Assembly (NCBI GenBank): GCA_032821775.1
Contig: JAVLRN010000005.1
Location: 2,418,001 to 2,482,000 of the forward strand
Origin: Sanguinoderma infundibulare
Taxonomy: Eukaryota > Basidiomycota > Agaricomycetes > Polyporales > Polyporaceae
Reading direction: 5' to 3'
DNA: 64,000 nt
The translations under genes and the position numbers were made by a program. The notes under the pieces are model-generated. The model made no database searches and was not told where the DNA came from. It saw nothing but the letters and a program-made list of their open reading frames with translations. Of the stretch, positions 38,178 through 47,439 are shown piece by piece. Every line of letters starts with the position of its first letter. Position 1 is the stretch's first letter.

Positions 38178-39710
38178 CTAGACAACGAGAGAAGGCCAGC
38201 GTTGGTCATACTTTTGATGGGTCAAGAGGAGTTGAAGGACCAGACGGAGGTATCCAGTCTGAAGTCTGAGAGCTAGTTCAGGGAGAGACATAAGAGCAGG
38301 TTCTTCATGAATGTGGGCTCTCGACATCGCCTTACCCTCGCAGATACAATCTATATCACCCAGAATCAGCTGCAGAGGACGGCCGCACAAACAATGGGAA
38401 GGTACGCACTCTTGGTAGGCAAGGTACGCGGTCGTCGCATCCCGATAGAGAGTGGTTAGGAGCTTCCCGTCGTTCTCATCGAAGCGATCGACAACGGACA
38501 AGTCAAACCAGAACTCGCCAGCTCCTTCGGTGGCATTACAGCTGACGTTTCTGATTTCGTTCAGGACGGATTCCTTCCAGAGGCGCCAGACGGGGGTCTC
38601 GTTGGGAAGGAGGTCGTCCATGACTTTTCGGAGGGCGTATTCGTCGGCGGGGGAGAGGACGAGCAAGACGAAGACGACCATGATGGTTCTCGTCCCAAGC
38701 TTGTATTTGCGCATGACGGGACATTTGAGGACCTGGCGGACGAGAATGTGTCGTTGAATGCTCTGCTTGTCGAGGGAGGAGAGGTAAGAGTTGTACATCC
38801 AGGAGACGGCGAGGGAGGATAGGAACATGATCTGGCCAAATATTTTGCCCTGTGGGACGATGAGGAGCTGGGCGAGGAACTGGACGGTGAGAAGCATGGA
38901 GGAGATGCCGATGCTGTGGAACTCGGGCTCGCCAGCGTACTTGAGGGAGAAACGGCCTCTGGTGACCGGGTTGACGCAACCCTCGGGGCCCTTGAGGACG
39001 ACGATCTCGTCACCGCCTTCGAGGACGCCATCTCCGGGCGGGGCGCCGTCGGCAGGATCGGGGTGGGTGAATGTGAAGGTGCCTGTGCCAATGACGTAGC
39101 AAGAGATGCCGCTACTGAGGATGCCGAGGACGATCATGGAGAAGCAAAACCAGTCTGCGAAGACGGCGCAGGAAACGGCGGTTGTGCAGGAGACGAGGAT
39201 GGGGATGGATGCGAGGGGGCTGGTTGAATCTCGGGCAAGTCTGGGGTATTCTTCCAGGGGGGGTTGGTGAACGAGATCTGCGACGGTGACGTAGACGGGG
39301 GTTGTTACTCGGGAGCGACCCTCGTCGAGCTCGTGGGTGTTCTTTGGAGGGATGTCCTTGCACTCCTGGAGGAAAAGGTGAGCGAGGTGACCTGTTTTGA
39401 ACATGACGGTGCCTGAATGGACGGCGCGGTACTTGGGGCCATTGAGGCCATCGAGCTCGAAAAGGACGGCAGGGTCGACGTTGATGCCGGGGTAGAGACC
39501 GTCCCAGAAGCGGGAGCGACCGAGCTGACCATAGCGCTTTGCGATTTCGTAACTGCCGGGGGAGTTGTACCAGCCTAACCACCTCCTGCCTTGGTAGACA
39601 TGCACGGTAGCCATTGCTGAGACGGCGACATCTCCTCCAAAGAAACCAGCGACTCCGGAGATGTCGAGGTTGATTGTTGAGGTTTTGAGGGGGATTTCGG
39701 GAATCCTCAT
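38178..39710 (-). CDS. Multi-pass membrane protein of unrecognised family, paralogue 1
   Basis: I do not recognise this family. The ATG at 39710 (MRIPEIPLKT) is preferred because paralogue 2 starts at the equivalent place; the open frame extends to 39992. Features in order: conserved INLDISGVAGFFGGDVAVSA, then an exposed block (YQGRRWLGWYNSPGSYEIAK, AVLFELDGLNGPKYR, HSGTVMFKTGH). Two hydrophobic helices follow (PILVSCTTAVSCAVFA, FSMIVLGILSSGISCYVIG). A roughly 60-residue conserved loop has ADGAPPGDGVLEGGDEIVVL and NPVTRGRFSLKY. Two more helices follow (LLTVQFLAQLLIVPQG, IMFLSSLAVSWMYNSYLSSL), then a charged tail with DLLPNETPVWRLWK. The frame is unbroken across the membrane part. A GTGCGT donor after AYQE (near 38415) may replace the last 60 residues by splicing. 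Confidence 0.75.
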   Translation of the reverse strand: MRIPEIPLKTSTINLDISGVAGFFGGDVAVSAMATVHVYQGRRWLGWYNSPGSYEIAKRYGQLGRSRFWDGLYPGINVDPAVLFELDGLNGPKYRAVHSGTVMFKTGHLAHLFLQECKDIPPKNTHELDEGRSRVTTPVYVTVADLVHQPPLEEYPRLARDSTSPLASIPILVSCTTAVSCAVFADWFCFSMIVLGILSSGISCYVIGTGTFTFTHPDPADGAPPGDGVLEGGDEIVVLKGPEGCVNPVTRGRFSLKYAGEPEFHSIGISSMLLTVQFLAQLLIVPQGKIFGQIMFLSSLAVSWMYNSYLSSLDKQSIQRHILVRQVLKCPVMRKYKLGTRTIMVVFVLLVLSPADEYALRKVMDDLLPNETPVWRLWKESVLNEIRNVSCNATEGAGEFWFDLSVVDRFDENDGKLLTTLYRDATTAYLAYQECVPSHCLCGRPLQLILGDIDCICEGKAMSRAHIHEEPALMSLPELALRLQTGYLRLVLQLLLTHQKYDQRWPSLVV

Positions 39711-40542
39711 GGGATGGAAGAGCCGGTGGGCGAGCAGGCTGTGAGGGGGGAATGGGAAGGGGCGGAAATGGGTGGGGGTGGGGGACGTGGGGTGGGTGGC
39801 GAGCGCGACATTGCCGCTGGACAAGGAGACAAGGAGATGATGGAGATGCTCGTGGCCGTCGGCGCTGCTCGTGGCAATCTCCCTCGCCTGCCACACATTG
39901 CCAAGGCCCAACGCCGTCGGCGCCCAACTCTCACCGCCCTCTCCGACCTTCTCGGCTTCGGCCACCGCCCATAAACACGTCCGCACCGCCACCCTGCCCG
40001 ACTCGCATCGCGGGAGCCCAGAGCCACGACCAGTACTGTTCGACTTTGAAATACAATTGTCTGATTCCTGTCACAGTATTGACACATGTCCGTAGTAGCT
40101 ACAGTTGTTATCTGTACCACTATACGATTTGCTATACATCCTTTCGATCCGTACGAGTACAAAATGACGAATGCCTAACTGTGCCGTAGCCCAGAGCATA
40201 TGCATCACGCCGAATGACTATATGTATGTCCACGACAAGAGTGCGGGATGTAAGCCAAACTCGTCCAACCGGCCAAGACCGTGACATACCTCAGGCCCGG
40301 TCAGCATCTGACGCATGCAGCTCGCTGTCCGACGGACCATTCGACGACGGGCGCGACAACGTGGCCGACGACCTTCGGTCCTTCTGATCAGACCTGCTGC
40401 CGCTCTCTCGAGACCTGAAAGAGAATCCGCTATCAGGACGGGTCGTCTAGGCCTCGCATGGTGCCCCTCATACTCAGCGTCTTCCCGTCTACTGCACACA
40501 TTGCTCAGCAACATGAATCCAAACGGCCGCACATCATCACAC
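39711..40542. other. Spacer between membrane-family paralogues 1 and 2
   Basis: This 832 bp includes the upstream region of paralogue 1 and the 3' flank of paralogue 2. A reverse frame at 40218-40730 could be joined to paralogue 2 by a GTGAGT donor overlapping its stop codon, but the resulting peptide has no resemblance to the other copies. No separate gene is supported. Confidence 0.45.
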
Positions 40543-41910
40543 TCACTTGCGATAGGTTTGGTAAGCAGCCAGAGCAGCTCGCACGTCCATTTGCAATGTC
40601 CCCAAAAGCGAGCGCGCAGTCTCTGCAGGTTCCGGCGGTCCGTCGAACGACGGGTCCTCGGAGTCCCCAATCTTCTTCTCGATCTCGTCCAGCAGATTCC
40701 TCTTCCAACTAGTCCAAACCTCCGTGTCATTCGGGAGCAGGTCGTTCAGCAGGTTTTCCAGAGGCCTCCGCTCTACCCTAGGCGGCGCAACTCCTTCCTC
40801 CCCAGACTTCGTCCTAGCCGCTTTCGGGGTCGCGAGGACGAGAGGAACGAAGACTACCATAGCGGTCCACGTCTTCAACACGTACTTGTCCATCTTCGGC
40901 TTCCCGAGTATGTGCTCGAACAGGATCTGGCGCTGGATGCTTTCCTTGTCCAATGATGACAGGAACGAGTTGTAGAGCCACGAGACTCCGAGAGATGACA
41001 GGAACATGACCTGTCCAAAAGTCGTCCCTTGGGGAACGATGAGCAGCTGCAGGATGAACTGCAGTGTGAGGAAGGCCGAGCTAAGGCCAATGTCGTTGTA
41101 GTGCGGCGCGCTATTGTACGTGAGCAAGAACCGTCCCCTGGTGATCGGATTGACGGCCCCCTCCGTTCCTCGAAGGATGATGATCTGGTTGTGATTGTCC
41201 AGGATGCCATCCCCTGGGGGTGCACCGTCGGCAGGCTTCGGATGCGTGAATGTGAACACATCGCGCCCGATGACGAAACAGGAGAAACCGCTGCAGAACA
41301 TGCCCACCGCGATCATGAGGCAGCATAGCCGATCCCCAACCAACGCGCATGCGATGCATGCGCCCGCGGACGCCAGCATAGGGACAAACGACAAGGCGCT
41401 CGTGAAAGCGGAAACCGACCACTTCGCCAACGCCTCTTGGGGGTGAAGCTCGATCCCAGGCTCATGCGTATGATTGACGATAGTGACCGGGACGGGCGAT
41501 GTTTCGCGAACATCTGCCGGGGCGCGCCATTTCTGCTCGGGAGGATCTTTGCTCTCCGCGGCCACCAGGCGTGCGATGTGTCCCGTCTTCGCCATGACCG
41601 TGCCCGAGTACACGCCTCGATATCTGGGACCATCTGTCCCATCGAGCTCGAAAAGGACCGCCGGTTCGTCTCCGCGGCCGGGGTAGAGACCGCTCCACAA
41701 GCGTGAGCAAGCGAGGAGACCATACCGCTTCGCGATCTCGAAGCTCCCGGGCATGTTGTACCAGCCCAGCCACTTCCTGCCCTGGTAGATATTCACCGTC
41801 CGCATGGCGGACACGGCGACATCTCCCCCGAAGAAACCGGCTACTCCAGAAATGTCGAGGTTAAGGTCCAAGGTCCGCAAGGGGATGTCGTTATTGGGTA
41901 TGACAGGCAT
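40543..41910 (-). CDS. Multi-pass membrane protein of unrecognised family, paralogue 2
   Basis: A single uninterrupted 455-codon frame starts MPVIPNNDIPLRTLDLNLDI. It is closely similar to paralogue 1 along its length: GVAGFFGGDVAVSAM, YQGRKWLGWYNMPGSFEIAK, AVLFELDGTDGPRYRGVYSG, ADGAPPGDGILDNHNQIIIL, NPITRGRFLLTY, LQFILQLLIVPQG, VMFLSSLGVSWLYNSFLSSL and NDLLPNDTEVWTSWK. Hydrophobic helices lie at roughly residues 167-190, 193-214, 275-298 and 302-322, with a possible fifth near 350. There is no signal peptide. The membrane-spanning pairs flank the conserved loop, so that loop probably carries the function (inference). The function is unknown. Neighbours on both sides are the same family. Confidence 0.8.
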   Translation of the reverse strand: MPVIPNNDIPLRTLDLNLDISGVAGFFGGDVAVSAMRTVNIYQGRKWLGWYNMPGSFEIAKRYGLLACSRLWSGLYPGRGDEPAVLFELDGTDGPRYRGVYSGTVMAKTGHIARLVAAESKDPPEQKWRAPADVRETSPVPVTIVNHTHEPGIELHPQEALAKWSVSAFTSALSFVPMLASAGACIACALVGDRLCCLMIAVGMFCSGFSCFVIGRDVFTFTHPKPADGAPPGDGILDNHNQIIILRGTEGAVNPITRGRFLLTYNSAPHYNDIGLSSAFLTLQFILQLLIVPQGTTFGQVMFLSSLGVSWLYNSFLSSLDKESIQRQILFEHILGKPKMDKYVLKTWTAMVVFVPLVLATPKAARTKSGEEGVAPPRVERRPLENLLNDLLPNDTEVWTSWKRNLLDEIEKKIGDSEDPSFDGPPEPAETARSLLGTLQMDVRAALAAYQTYRK

Positions 41911-43095
41911 GGGGCCCCGGGCGAGGATTGCGTGGGGTAAGCGGAAGTCGTGAGGTCGTCAAGGACGTGATCGGGTGTGGAGGTGAGCGAGGTGCAACTG
42001 GGATGGGCGACGGAGCCACAGCCGCTTGGATTTTGACGACGAGAGGCATCGATTGCGCCGACTGCTTCATGTCAGTGCTTCTCTAACAGGACAACATGAG
42101 CGCAGTGCAGTCAGCCAGTCTCCGGGAATCCTGTGACTTTGAGAAACTCGTGTGTGGTAAAGGAGTGCTATCAACGTAAGTCAGGAACGCATTTCCTCAA
42201 GGGCAAAGAAGCAGATAAACCCCCTCACCGCAGTCGAGTATACTGTTGGCTGTGCATTGGCTGTGTCGGATGTCAGTAGCAAGTAACATACCAGCCTTCG
42301 AAGCGCAGCGGTCGTTCACTGACCAGTGCAGCAGAGAAAGTTCAAGCCGCAGACCACTGTGTCCTGAGACCCTAAATTTGCCGCGGCTGCGGCGGGAACC
42401 AAGTACTTCCAAACCACATGGGCGGCGCGCCCGCGATAACTCTTTATCAGCCTGAGCATTGAGCAGAAGCCCCAGTCAGGCATTGCTTCATCTGCGTAGA
42501 GTTCCAGGTACCACGTGTTGAACATGAGGATCCGTTTGTTACATCTGCTCGCAGGAGCACCCACAATCGATGCAATATATTTGCGGGAGCCGCGCGTGTG
42601 TGTTGGACAATGCGAACGGCATCAGAATAAAAGGGGATACTTGGATCCAGACACGGCCATCGTGTCAGACCCGGTCATGGAAAAGGACGAACGAGAATGC
42701 TATTCCTTTAGATTTACAGTATGGATACAGACACAGCATGGGTCACGGCGCGACTGAAGTGACTACGATCAGAAGTACATTATAGGAACAATACATAGCA
42801 GAGATGGGCAGGAGCGAGCAAGGAGCGAGACATCGAAGTACAACAGCGGTTCAGAATGACAGCGGTGTGGAGAGAACAACTTTATTTTCTAGACATATAG
42901 AAGGAAGGAACGACGGATGTGTAGAGGGGGGTATCAAGTCGAACACTAAGGATCGAGTCAGAGGCGCGAGTTAAATATCTTCCCTGGCGCATTTCGGGTA
43001 CTCATACGGACTACAGGAGGAATGAACCTGTCCAACTGTCATTCTTGCAAACGGTAGGAAGGGAGGAATGCATAGGACTGATGTCCACAGAAATC
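41911..43095. other. Spacer between membrane-family paralogues 2 and 3
   Basis: This 1.2 kb has no recognisable coding content. It contains the upstream region of paralogue 2 and, in its right half, the probable 3' UTR of paralogue 3. I looked for remnants of a further family copy and saw none. Confidence 0.5.
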
Positions 43096-44346
43096 TCAAA
43101 GCTTGCCACTCAGCTTCGCGGAGGCATCCACTGCGGCTTGGGCGTCGTTGAACAACGTCGCAAGCAGCTTCCTCTCCTCCGCGGTGAAGGACGAGTCCAG
43201 TGCGTGCGTGGCGCCCTCAAAGCTGGGCTTCACATCCTGCAGGCGACCAGTGACGATCTGCCTCCAGGTCTTCCAGACGGGGGTGTTGTTGGGAAGGAGG
43301 AGGGAGAGCTGCTCTTCGACGTTCGTCGGCTTCAACACCTGCATGAGGAACACTGCCGCCTGCGTTCTCGTCCCGATGCTGTAGCGCTTCATGGTGGGCG
43401 CCTTGAGCAAGTCCTCGAGGACCACCTTCTCCCAAGCCGCCTTCTCCTGGCGTGCGATGTAGGCGCTGTACAACCATGAAACGATCATGGTAAGAAGGAA
43501 GGAGATTTGGCCGAAGAGAGAGCCTTGAGGGACGACGAGCAGCTGGATTATGCACTGCAGAGTCATGAGGGTGCTGCAGGTCGAGAAGGTATGCAGCGCG
43601 CTTTGGTTCTTGTAGCGAAGCGCGAACCGCCCGCGAGTTACAGAGCTGACCGCGGCTTCGGACCCCTTCAGAACAACGATCTCGTTTCCGTACTCCAGGT
43701 ATCCGTCTCCGGCGGGGGCACCCGGCGTCGTGACGGGGCGGGTGAAAGTGAGATCGCCAGCCCGAAGGGTGTAGGATGAAATGCCATTGCTCGCCATCCC
43801 AAGAACAATCATAACAAAGGTGGACCAATCGCCAACGATCCCACAAGCGGCTGCAGCGGCACCGCTAGCGAAAATGGGAAGGATGACGGGCGCGCTGATC
43901 CTCGCCACCGGGTGCGTCTCACTCTCGGGGGCGTCGGAAAGCTCGACGATCGTGACGGCAGAGGGTGTGGTCACCCTACCATCGACGAGGGTGATAGCCA
44001 AGCTCCTCGAGTACTCCGTCAACAACTTCGCGATGGGGCCGGTTGTGGGGAGAGCCGATCCTGAGAAAGTTGCAATGAACTTGGGGCCGTTCAAAGATGT
44101 CGAGTTGGACGTCAGCGCGGTAGCGTCAACGCTCACGCCGGCATGTGGACCGTCCCAGACGCGCGACTTGGCCAGTCCTGCAAACCCTGTCCCGGTCAGG
44201 TAACTGCCAGGAGCATTGAATGCGCTGGGCAGACTGCGACGGCCGGCGACATGAGCGGTCTGCAGAGCAGCGAGATTCTGCTCGCCGCCAATGAAACCCA
44301 AAAGCGCCGAGGTGGAGAAGGCTGACGTGGATCCGGAGGTGAACAT
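43096..44346 (-). CDS. Multi-pass membrane protein of unrecognised family, paralogue 3 (diverged)
   Basis: The frame is uninterrupted. The ATG at 44346 (MFTSGSTSAFSTSALLGFIG) aligns with the other copies, while one at 44427 would add 27 hydrophobic residues (MKALSNGMLSGLAILALIFL) that might form a signal anchor. The family architecture is clear, though this copy is the most diverged: RRSLPSAFNAPGSYLTG, SLNGPKFIATFSGSALPTTG, GAPAGDGYLEYGNEIVVLKG, SSVTRGRFALRY, IQLLVVPQGSLFGQISFL, TMIVSWLYSAYIARQEK and LLLPNNTPVWKTW. Helices occupy the same relative positions as in copies 1 and 2, and the tail is shorter. The function is unknown. Confidence 0.75.
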   Translation of the reverse strand: MFTSGSTSAFSTSALLGFIGGEQNLAALQTAHVAGRRSLPSAFNAPGSYLTGTGFAGLAKSRVWDGPHAGVSVDATALTSNSTSLNGPKFIATFSGSALPTTGPIAKLLTEYSRSLAITLVDGRVTTPSAVTIVELSDAPESETHPVARISAPVILPIFASGAAAAACGIVGDWSTFVMIVLGMASNGISSYTLRAGDLTFTRPVTTPGAPAGDGYLEYGNEIVVLKGSEAAVSSVTRGRFALRYKNQSALHTFSTCSTLMTLQCIIQLLVVPQGSLFGQISFLLTMIVSWLYSAYIARQEKAAWEKVVLEDLLKAPTMKRYSIGTRTQAAVFLMQVLKPTNVEEQLSLLLPNNTPVWKTWRQIVTGRLQDVKPSFEGATHALDSSFTAEERKLLATLFNDAQAAVDASAKLSGKL

Positions 44347-46053
44347 GGGTATGCTGGTTGGGGGTGGTAAAAAGATAAGGGCAAGGATCGCGAGACCTGA
44401 AAGCATCCCGTTAGATAAGGCCTTCAAAGCTGTGTGAGGTTCGACATACCAAAGTATTCTGTTTGAGCAGGCTGGAGTAGAAGAGCTAGAAGACGAGAGG
44501 TGTTTCGGCGGACGATCAGAGGTAGCGAGTGCGATAGGAAGGGAGTCGTGTTCTGAGAAAGGTGCTTGAATTGGGGACGATTCTTATATTCGGGGAATGA
44601 TCAGAGAGGCTGTGAACATCTGCTAAGAGTCGGTGAATATGCGGGTGTCCACATACAACTAGCATCCGGAAATCGCCGTGAACGACTACGAGGTCATTGT
44701 ACAGCAGAAGTCGCCTAGCATCCAGGTTAGGTTCGCCTCGATGACTCCTGTTGCAACCCTCCGGACCTGGCTGTAGTGTGCTGTGCCTCATGCCTACAAG
44801 GAACAACTTATAGGTGCCGATATGCACATTATCCAGGAGTCTGCCACTGGAACCATCGTGCATATCTAGAAAGTAATACAAAACGGTGCCAAGGGGCGCA
44901 ATTTGACTGTCTCAATAGAATCTGTTGTTTCGTGCACATCCCACTAACACTGTTTGTCTAAGCAACCGCGTCGTATTGTCCCTCACCACGGCCGAACAAT
45001 TGAATCACAGGAATGAGTACAACACCGCCGGTCAAAGTCCTTCCACAATACCATTGCCACAGCCGACAGAAAGAGTTAGCTGAGTAGAACAGCGGAAGGC
45101 AGGAGGCTGGGGCGAAACGCAGCAGAAGCAGAATGGCTCGGGCTGTGGTCCTGGGAGTTGTGGCGGTGGAAGGTTCAGAATCTTGGATTCATTACGGTCC
45201 TCCCGGCGTTATCGGAACCTACGCCAGCACCAATTCTCTTCGTGACCCGCAACGTGCGTGGAAGGAGCCACCTCGAGGCAACCAGTGGCCTTCGGCTTCC
45301 TATGAAGTCTTGTGTCACGTAAACGCGCAAGAACGCCCAAGATACGGACTTAGACTAGTGCAGTACACACCACATAGCGGTGCTTGCAGGATAGGAATAT
45401 GACGCCGCATCCGCAAAGCAGACAGAACCCTATTAAGTGCATACGCTTCGAAGTTCTGCCGAATTCCAATCATCTGTCGCACTTGCCACATTCTTCCAAT
45501 GGAGTGCAACGCTTAGCTCAAAGAAGCTCAACCGCAGTACAACAGCGGCCGAAGTGTGGCATGATAACGGGATTCCATGATCCCATCCACACGTCCGTCA
45601 CCTATTAAACTATAAATATGAGGTTCATGACAGTACATCTGAACATGCGGTGGCGTCAAGAACCCGTAAAAGAAGTGCAACTTCACGGCCAGTGCAATCC
45701 AGCGCAAGTCCAGAAGATTCTGACGTGTGCGCTTAGCATTGGGGCTATGCGCAAGGCGGTCCACGACTTTTCGGAACCGAAGTCCATCGAGAACACGGGC
45801 GATACAGGACTCACCAGGGCGACTGTGACTTGTTTGCTGTTGGTATCGAAGGTGCGCGTACGGGGTCCAAGGGAGCCTTCCGTGTGAGGCTAGAGCGAAT
45901 GACCTGTAGTAGATGCGTTCAGGGACTGCGAGGGTATTCCTAGCGGACACGCGCAAAATGCATTTAGGTTATCGCACATAGGTCAACCCATCTTCATCTT
46001 ACGAACGCATGTAAGGTACATATCGGTCTTGTTGCGTCATTCTCTAATCATGT
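44347..46053. other. Intergenic region without recognised genes
   Basis: This 1.7 kb separates paralogue 3 from the Nudix gene. The longest frame is a 142-codon reverse ORF at 45528-45956, which resembles nothing I know. There are shorter frames at 44516-44881 (-) and 45133-45402 (+). No splice-consistent gene model, repeat or RNA gene could be supported. Confidence 0.5.
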
Positions 46054-47136
46054 TCAGGAGTTTCGAAATTTCTCCGCAAGTTCGAACCCAGAGGCCATAT
46101 GGCAGAGCCTCGCGTCGATGACGAAGCCCTGTCGACAATGGTATTGGCATGGAGCTTGTGCAAGTGCCTAAGACGAAACACCAACCTTTTTCTCGTATTC
46201 TAGAAGGCGTGGGTGCTGTTATCACCAGGGTCTGGTCAACCAAGGACAGCGGACGAACTAACCTTTGAACTCGGCGGTTAACTTGGATATCTCCACAATC
46301 CGGGCGGTGATATATTCTCCTGGGTCGAGTTTCTGTGTCGGCATCTCGAGCTTCTCAGGAAACGGCACATCGACAGCGATCAACTTCATGTTCGCGTTTG
46401 TCATCCCTGTCTCCGCTTGAGGAATGGGAAAGAAACGTCAGAGATCCGAAAGACCGACCTGGGTCGCACACAAGGACAGGAGAGGTCTGGATAACGCTTC
46501 TAGCCTTGAATCCTGTTTCTTCCTCAAGCTCACGAATCGCGGTCTCTTCGGGGGATTCGCCTTCGCCGATCAGCCCTGCAAGACGCGTTACATGGCCAAT
46601 CCACTGCGGCGGAATGGCAATACTAACCCGCAGGGAGCTCTGCGTATGTCGACCATCAGTATTTGTGCCACTTGGAGAGCCGAACTACATACCCACGACA
46701 TACCGGTCCACGGGCGGCCGGAACTGCTCGATTATGATTGTGGACGGGGCGAAAGCACCTGATTCTGACCGAAGGATGGCGAAGATAGCGACCGCTGTAG
46801 TCAATGGGTCAGCGACTGTTCCTCGATAATCATACCGTATTCGAATACGCTACCATCCAACCCGCCGGATGTCCGTGTGGGGCGAGTTGCAAACTCCCAA
46901 GGGCGCTGAGGTGACAGTGGACGTCACGAGGGCAAGTAAGCGCTACGGGATCGTCGCCACATACCTCCTTGCCGTCTGGATCCCTCCAAGTGCATTTCTT
47001 TAGCTTCACCCACCTGATATCGTGGAAACACGGGTGCCAGTCAGGTTGACAGATTGTGGTAGGAATTGCTCCGGAAAGCTCGCCTTGCTTCCGAAGTCTG
47101 CAGGTCTTGAACTGAAAGGACCCTGGATTCGGACAT
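46054..47136 (-). CDS. Nudix hydrolase, ADP-sugar pyrophosphatase (NUDT5/Ysa1-like)
   Basis: The enzyme cleaves ADP-ribose and related sugars to AMP and sugar phosphate. No single frame shows the protein, but nine exons join into 208 aa: 47136-47084, 47013-46965, 46905-46854, 46794-46693, 46639-46628, 46575-46459, 46415-46263, 46199-46186 and 46128-46054. The product reads MSESRVLSVQDLQTSEA, RWVKLKKCTWRDPDGKE, RPWEFATRPTRTSGG, IIIEQFRPPVDRYVVELPAG, LIGEGESPEETAI, RELEEETGFKA, YEKKGFVIDARLCHMASGF. The Nudix box G-X5-E-X7-REUXEEXGU is exact, and the preceding QFRPP and ELPAG motifs are typical of NUDT5. Two exons are only 12 and 14 nt. Intron 1 must start with GC rather than GT to join EA to RWVKLKK. 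The gene is divergent from MDH across 303 bp. Confidence 0.88.
46628..46639 (-). other. 12-nt microexon of the Nudix gene (encodes ELPAG core)
   Basis: The exon is AGCTCCCTGCGG, bounded by acceptor gcag and donor gttag. It supplies the invariant ELPAG segment just before the Nudix box. Without it the frame and the motif are both lost. Confidence 0.8.
47014..47083 (-). other. Inferred GC-AG intron in the Nudix gene
   Basis: The coding sequence ends ...GCAAG at 47084 and the intron begins gcgagc, ending atatcag at 47014. No GT donor nearby keeps frame. The GC-AG solution gives SEARWVKLKK, matching the AKW-L-KK segment usual in this family. The intron is 70 nt. Confidence 0.65.
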
Positions 47137-47326
47137 TGCGCTCGGATGGGTGAGGTAGATGTGTCTGCGTTGCGTGGAGGAGGGTCTGGGAGTGGAGCGA
47201 CAGGGCAGAAGGCGGGAGGAAGCACGCAGTGGCTTGAGGTTAACAGGGAGCATGCACTGGCCAACACCCGACGCGGCCACCCGGATTCGGAGAGCAGACA
47301 GTGACACGGGACTGGGCCTGAGCGAT

Positions 47327-47346
47327 CACGTGCAGGGCGATATAAC
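47327..47346 (+). promoter_or_regulatory. E-box and TATA-like element in the Nudix/MDH divergent promoter
   Basis: A palindromic CACGTG at 47327-47332 is followed by TATAAC at 47341-47346, about 95 bp before the MDH start codon. Either gene could use the E-box. Function is not shown by sequence alone. Confidence 0.35.
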
Positions 47347-47439
47347 TTACTTTGGGATGCGGGGTACCGTCCTTCGACAACTTGGCTCTCTCCTTCATCA
47401 ATCCCAATCGTCCATTCCTCGTCCCCAACAGCGTTCACA

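Noticed and set aside
38791..39227. Forward frames opposite membrane-family paralogue 1
   Set aside because: They are shadows of the reverse gene. The reverse frame is conserved with two other copies in the window and the forward one is not.
40218..40730. 170-codon reverse frame as an extra exon of membrane-family paralogue 2
   Set aside because: A GTGAGT overlaps the stop codon of paralogue 2, but the appended sequence is Arg-rich, resembles neither of the other copies, and the plain stop gives a length comparable to them.
46070..46100. Second tRNA T-loop-like string (gttcgaaccc)
   Set aside because: It lies within the last exon of the Nudix gene and has no supporting stems.
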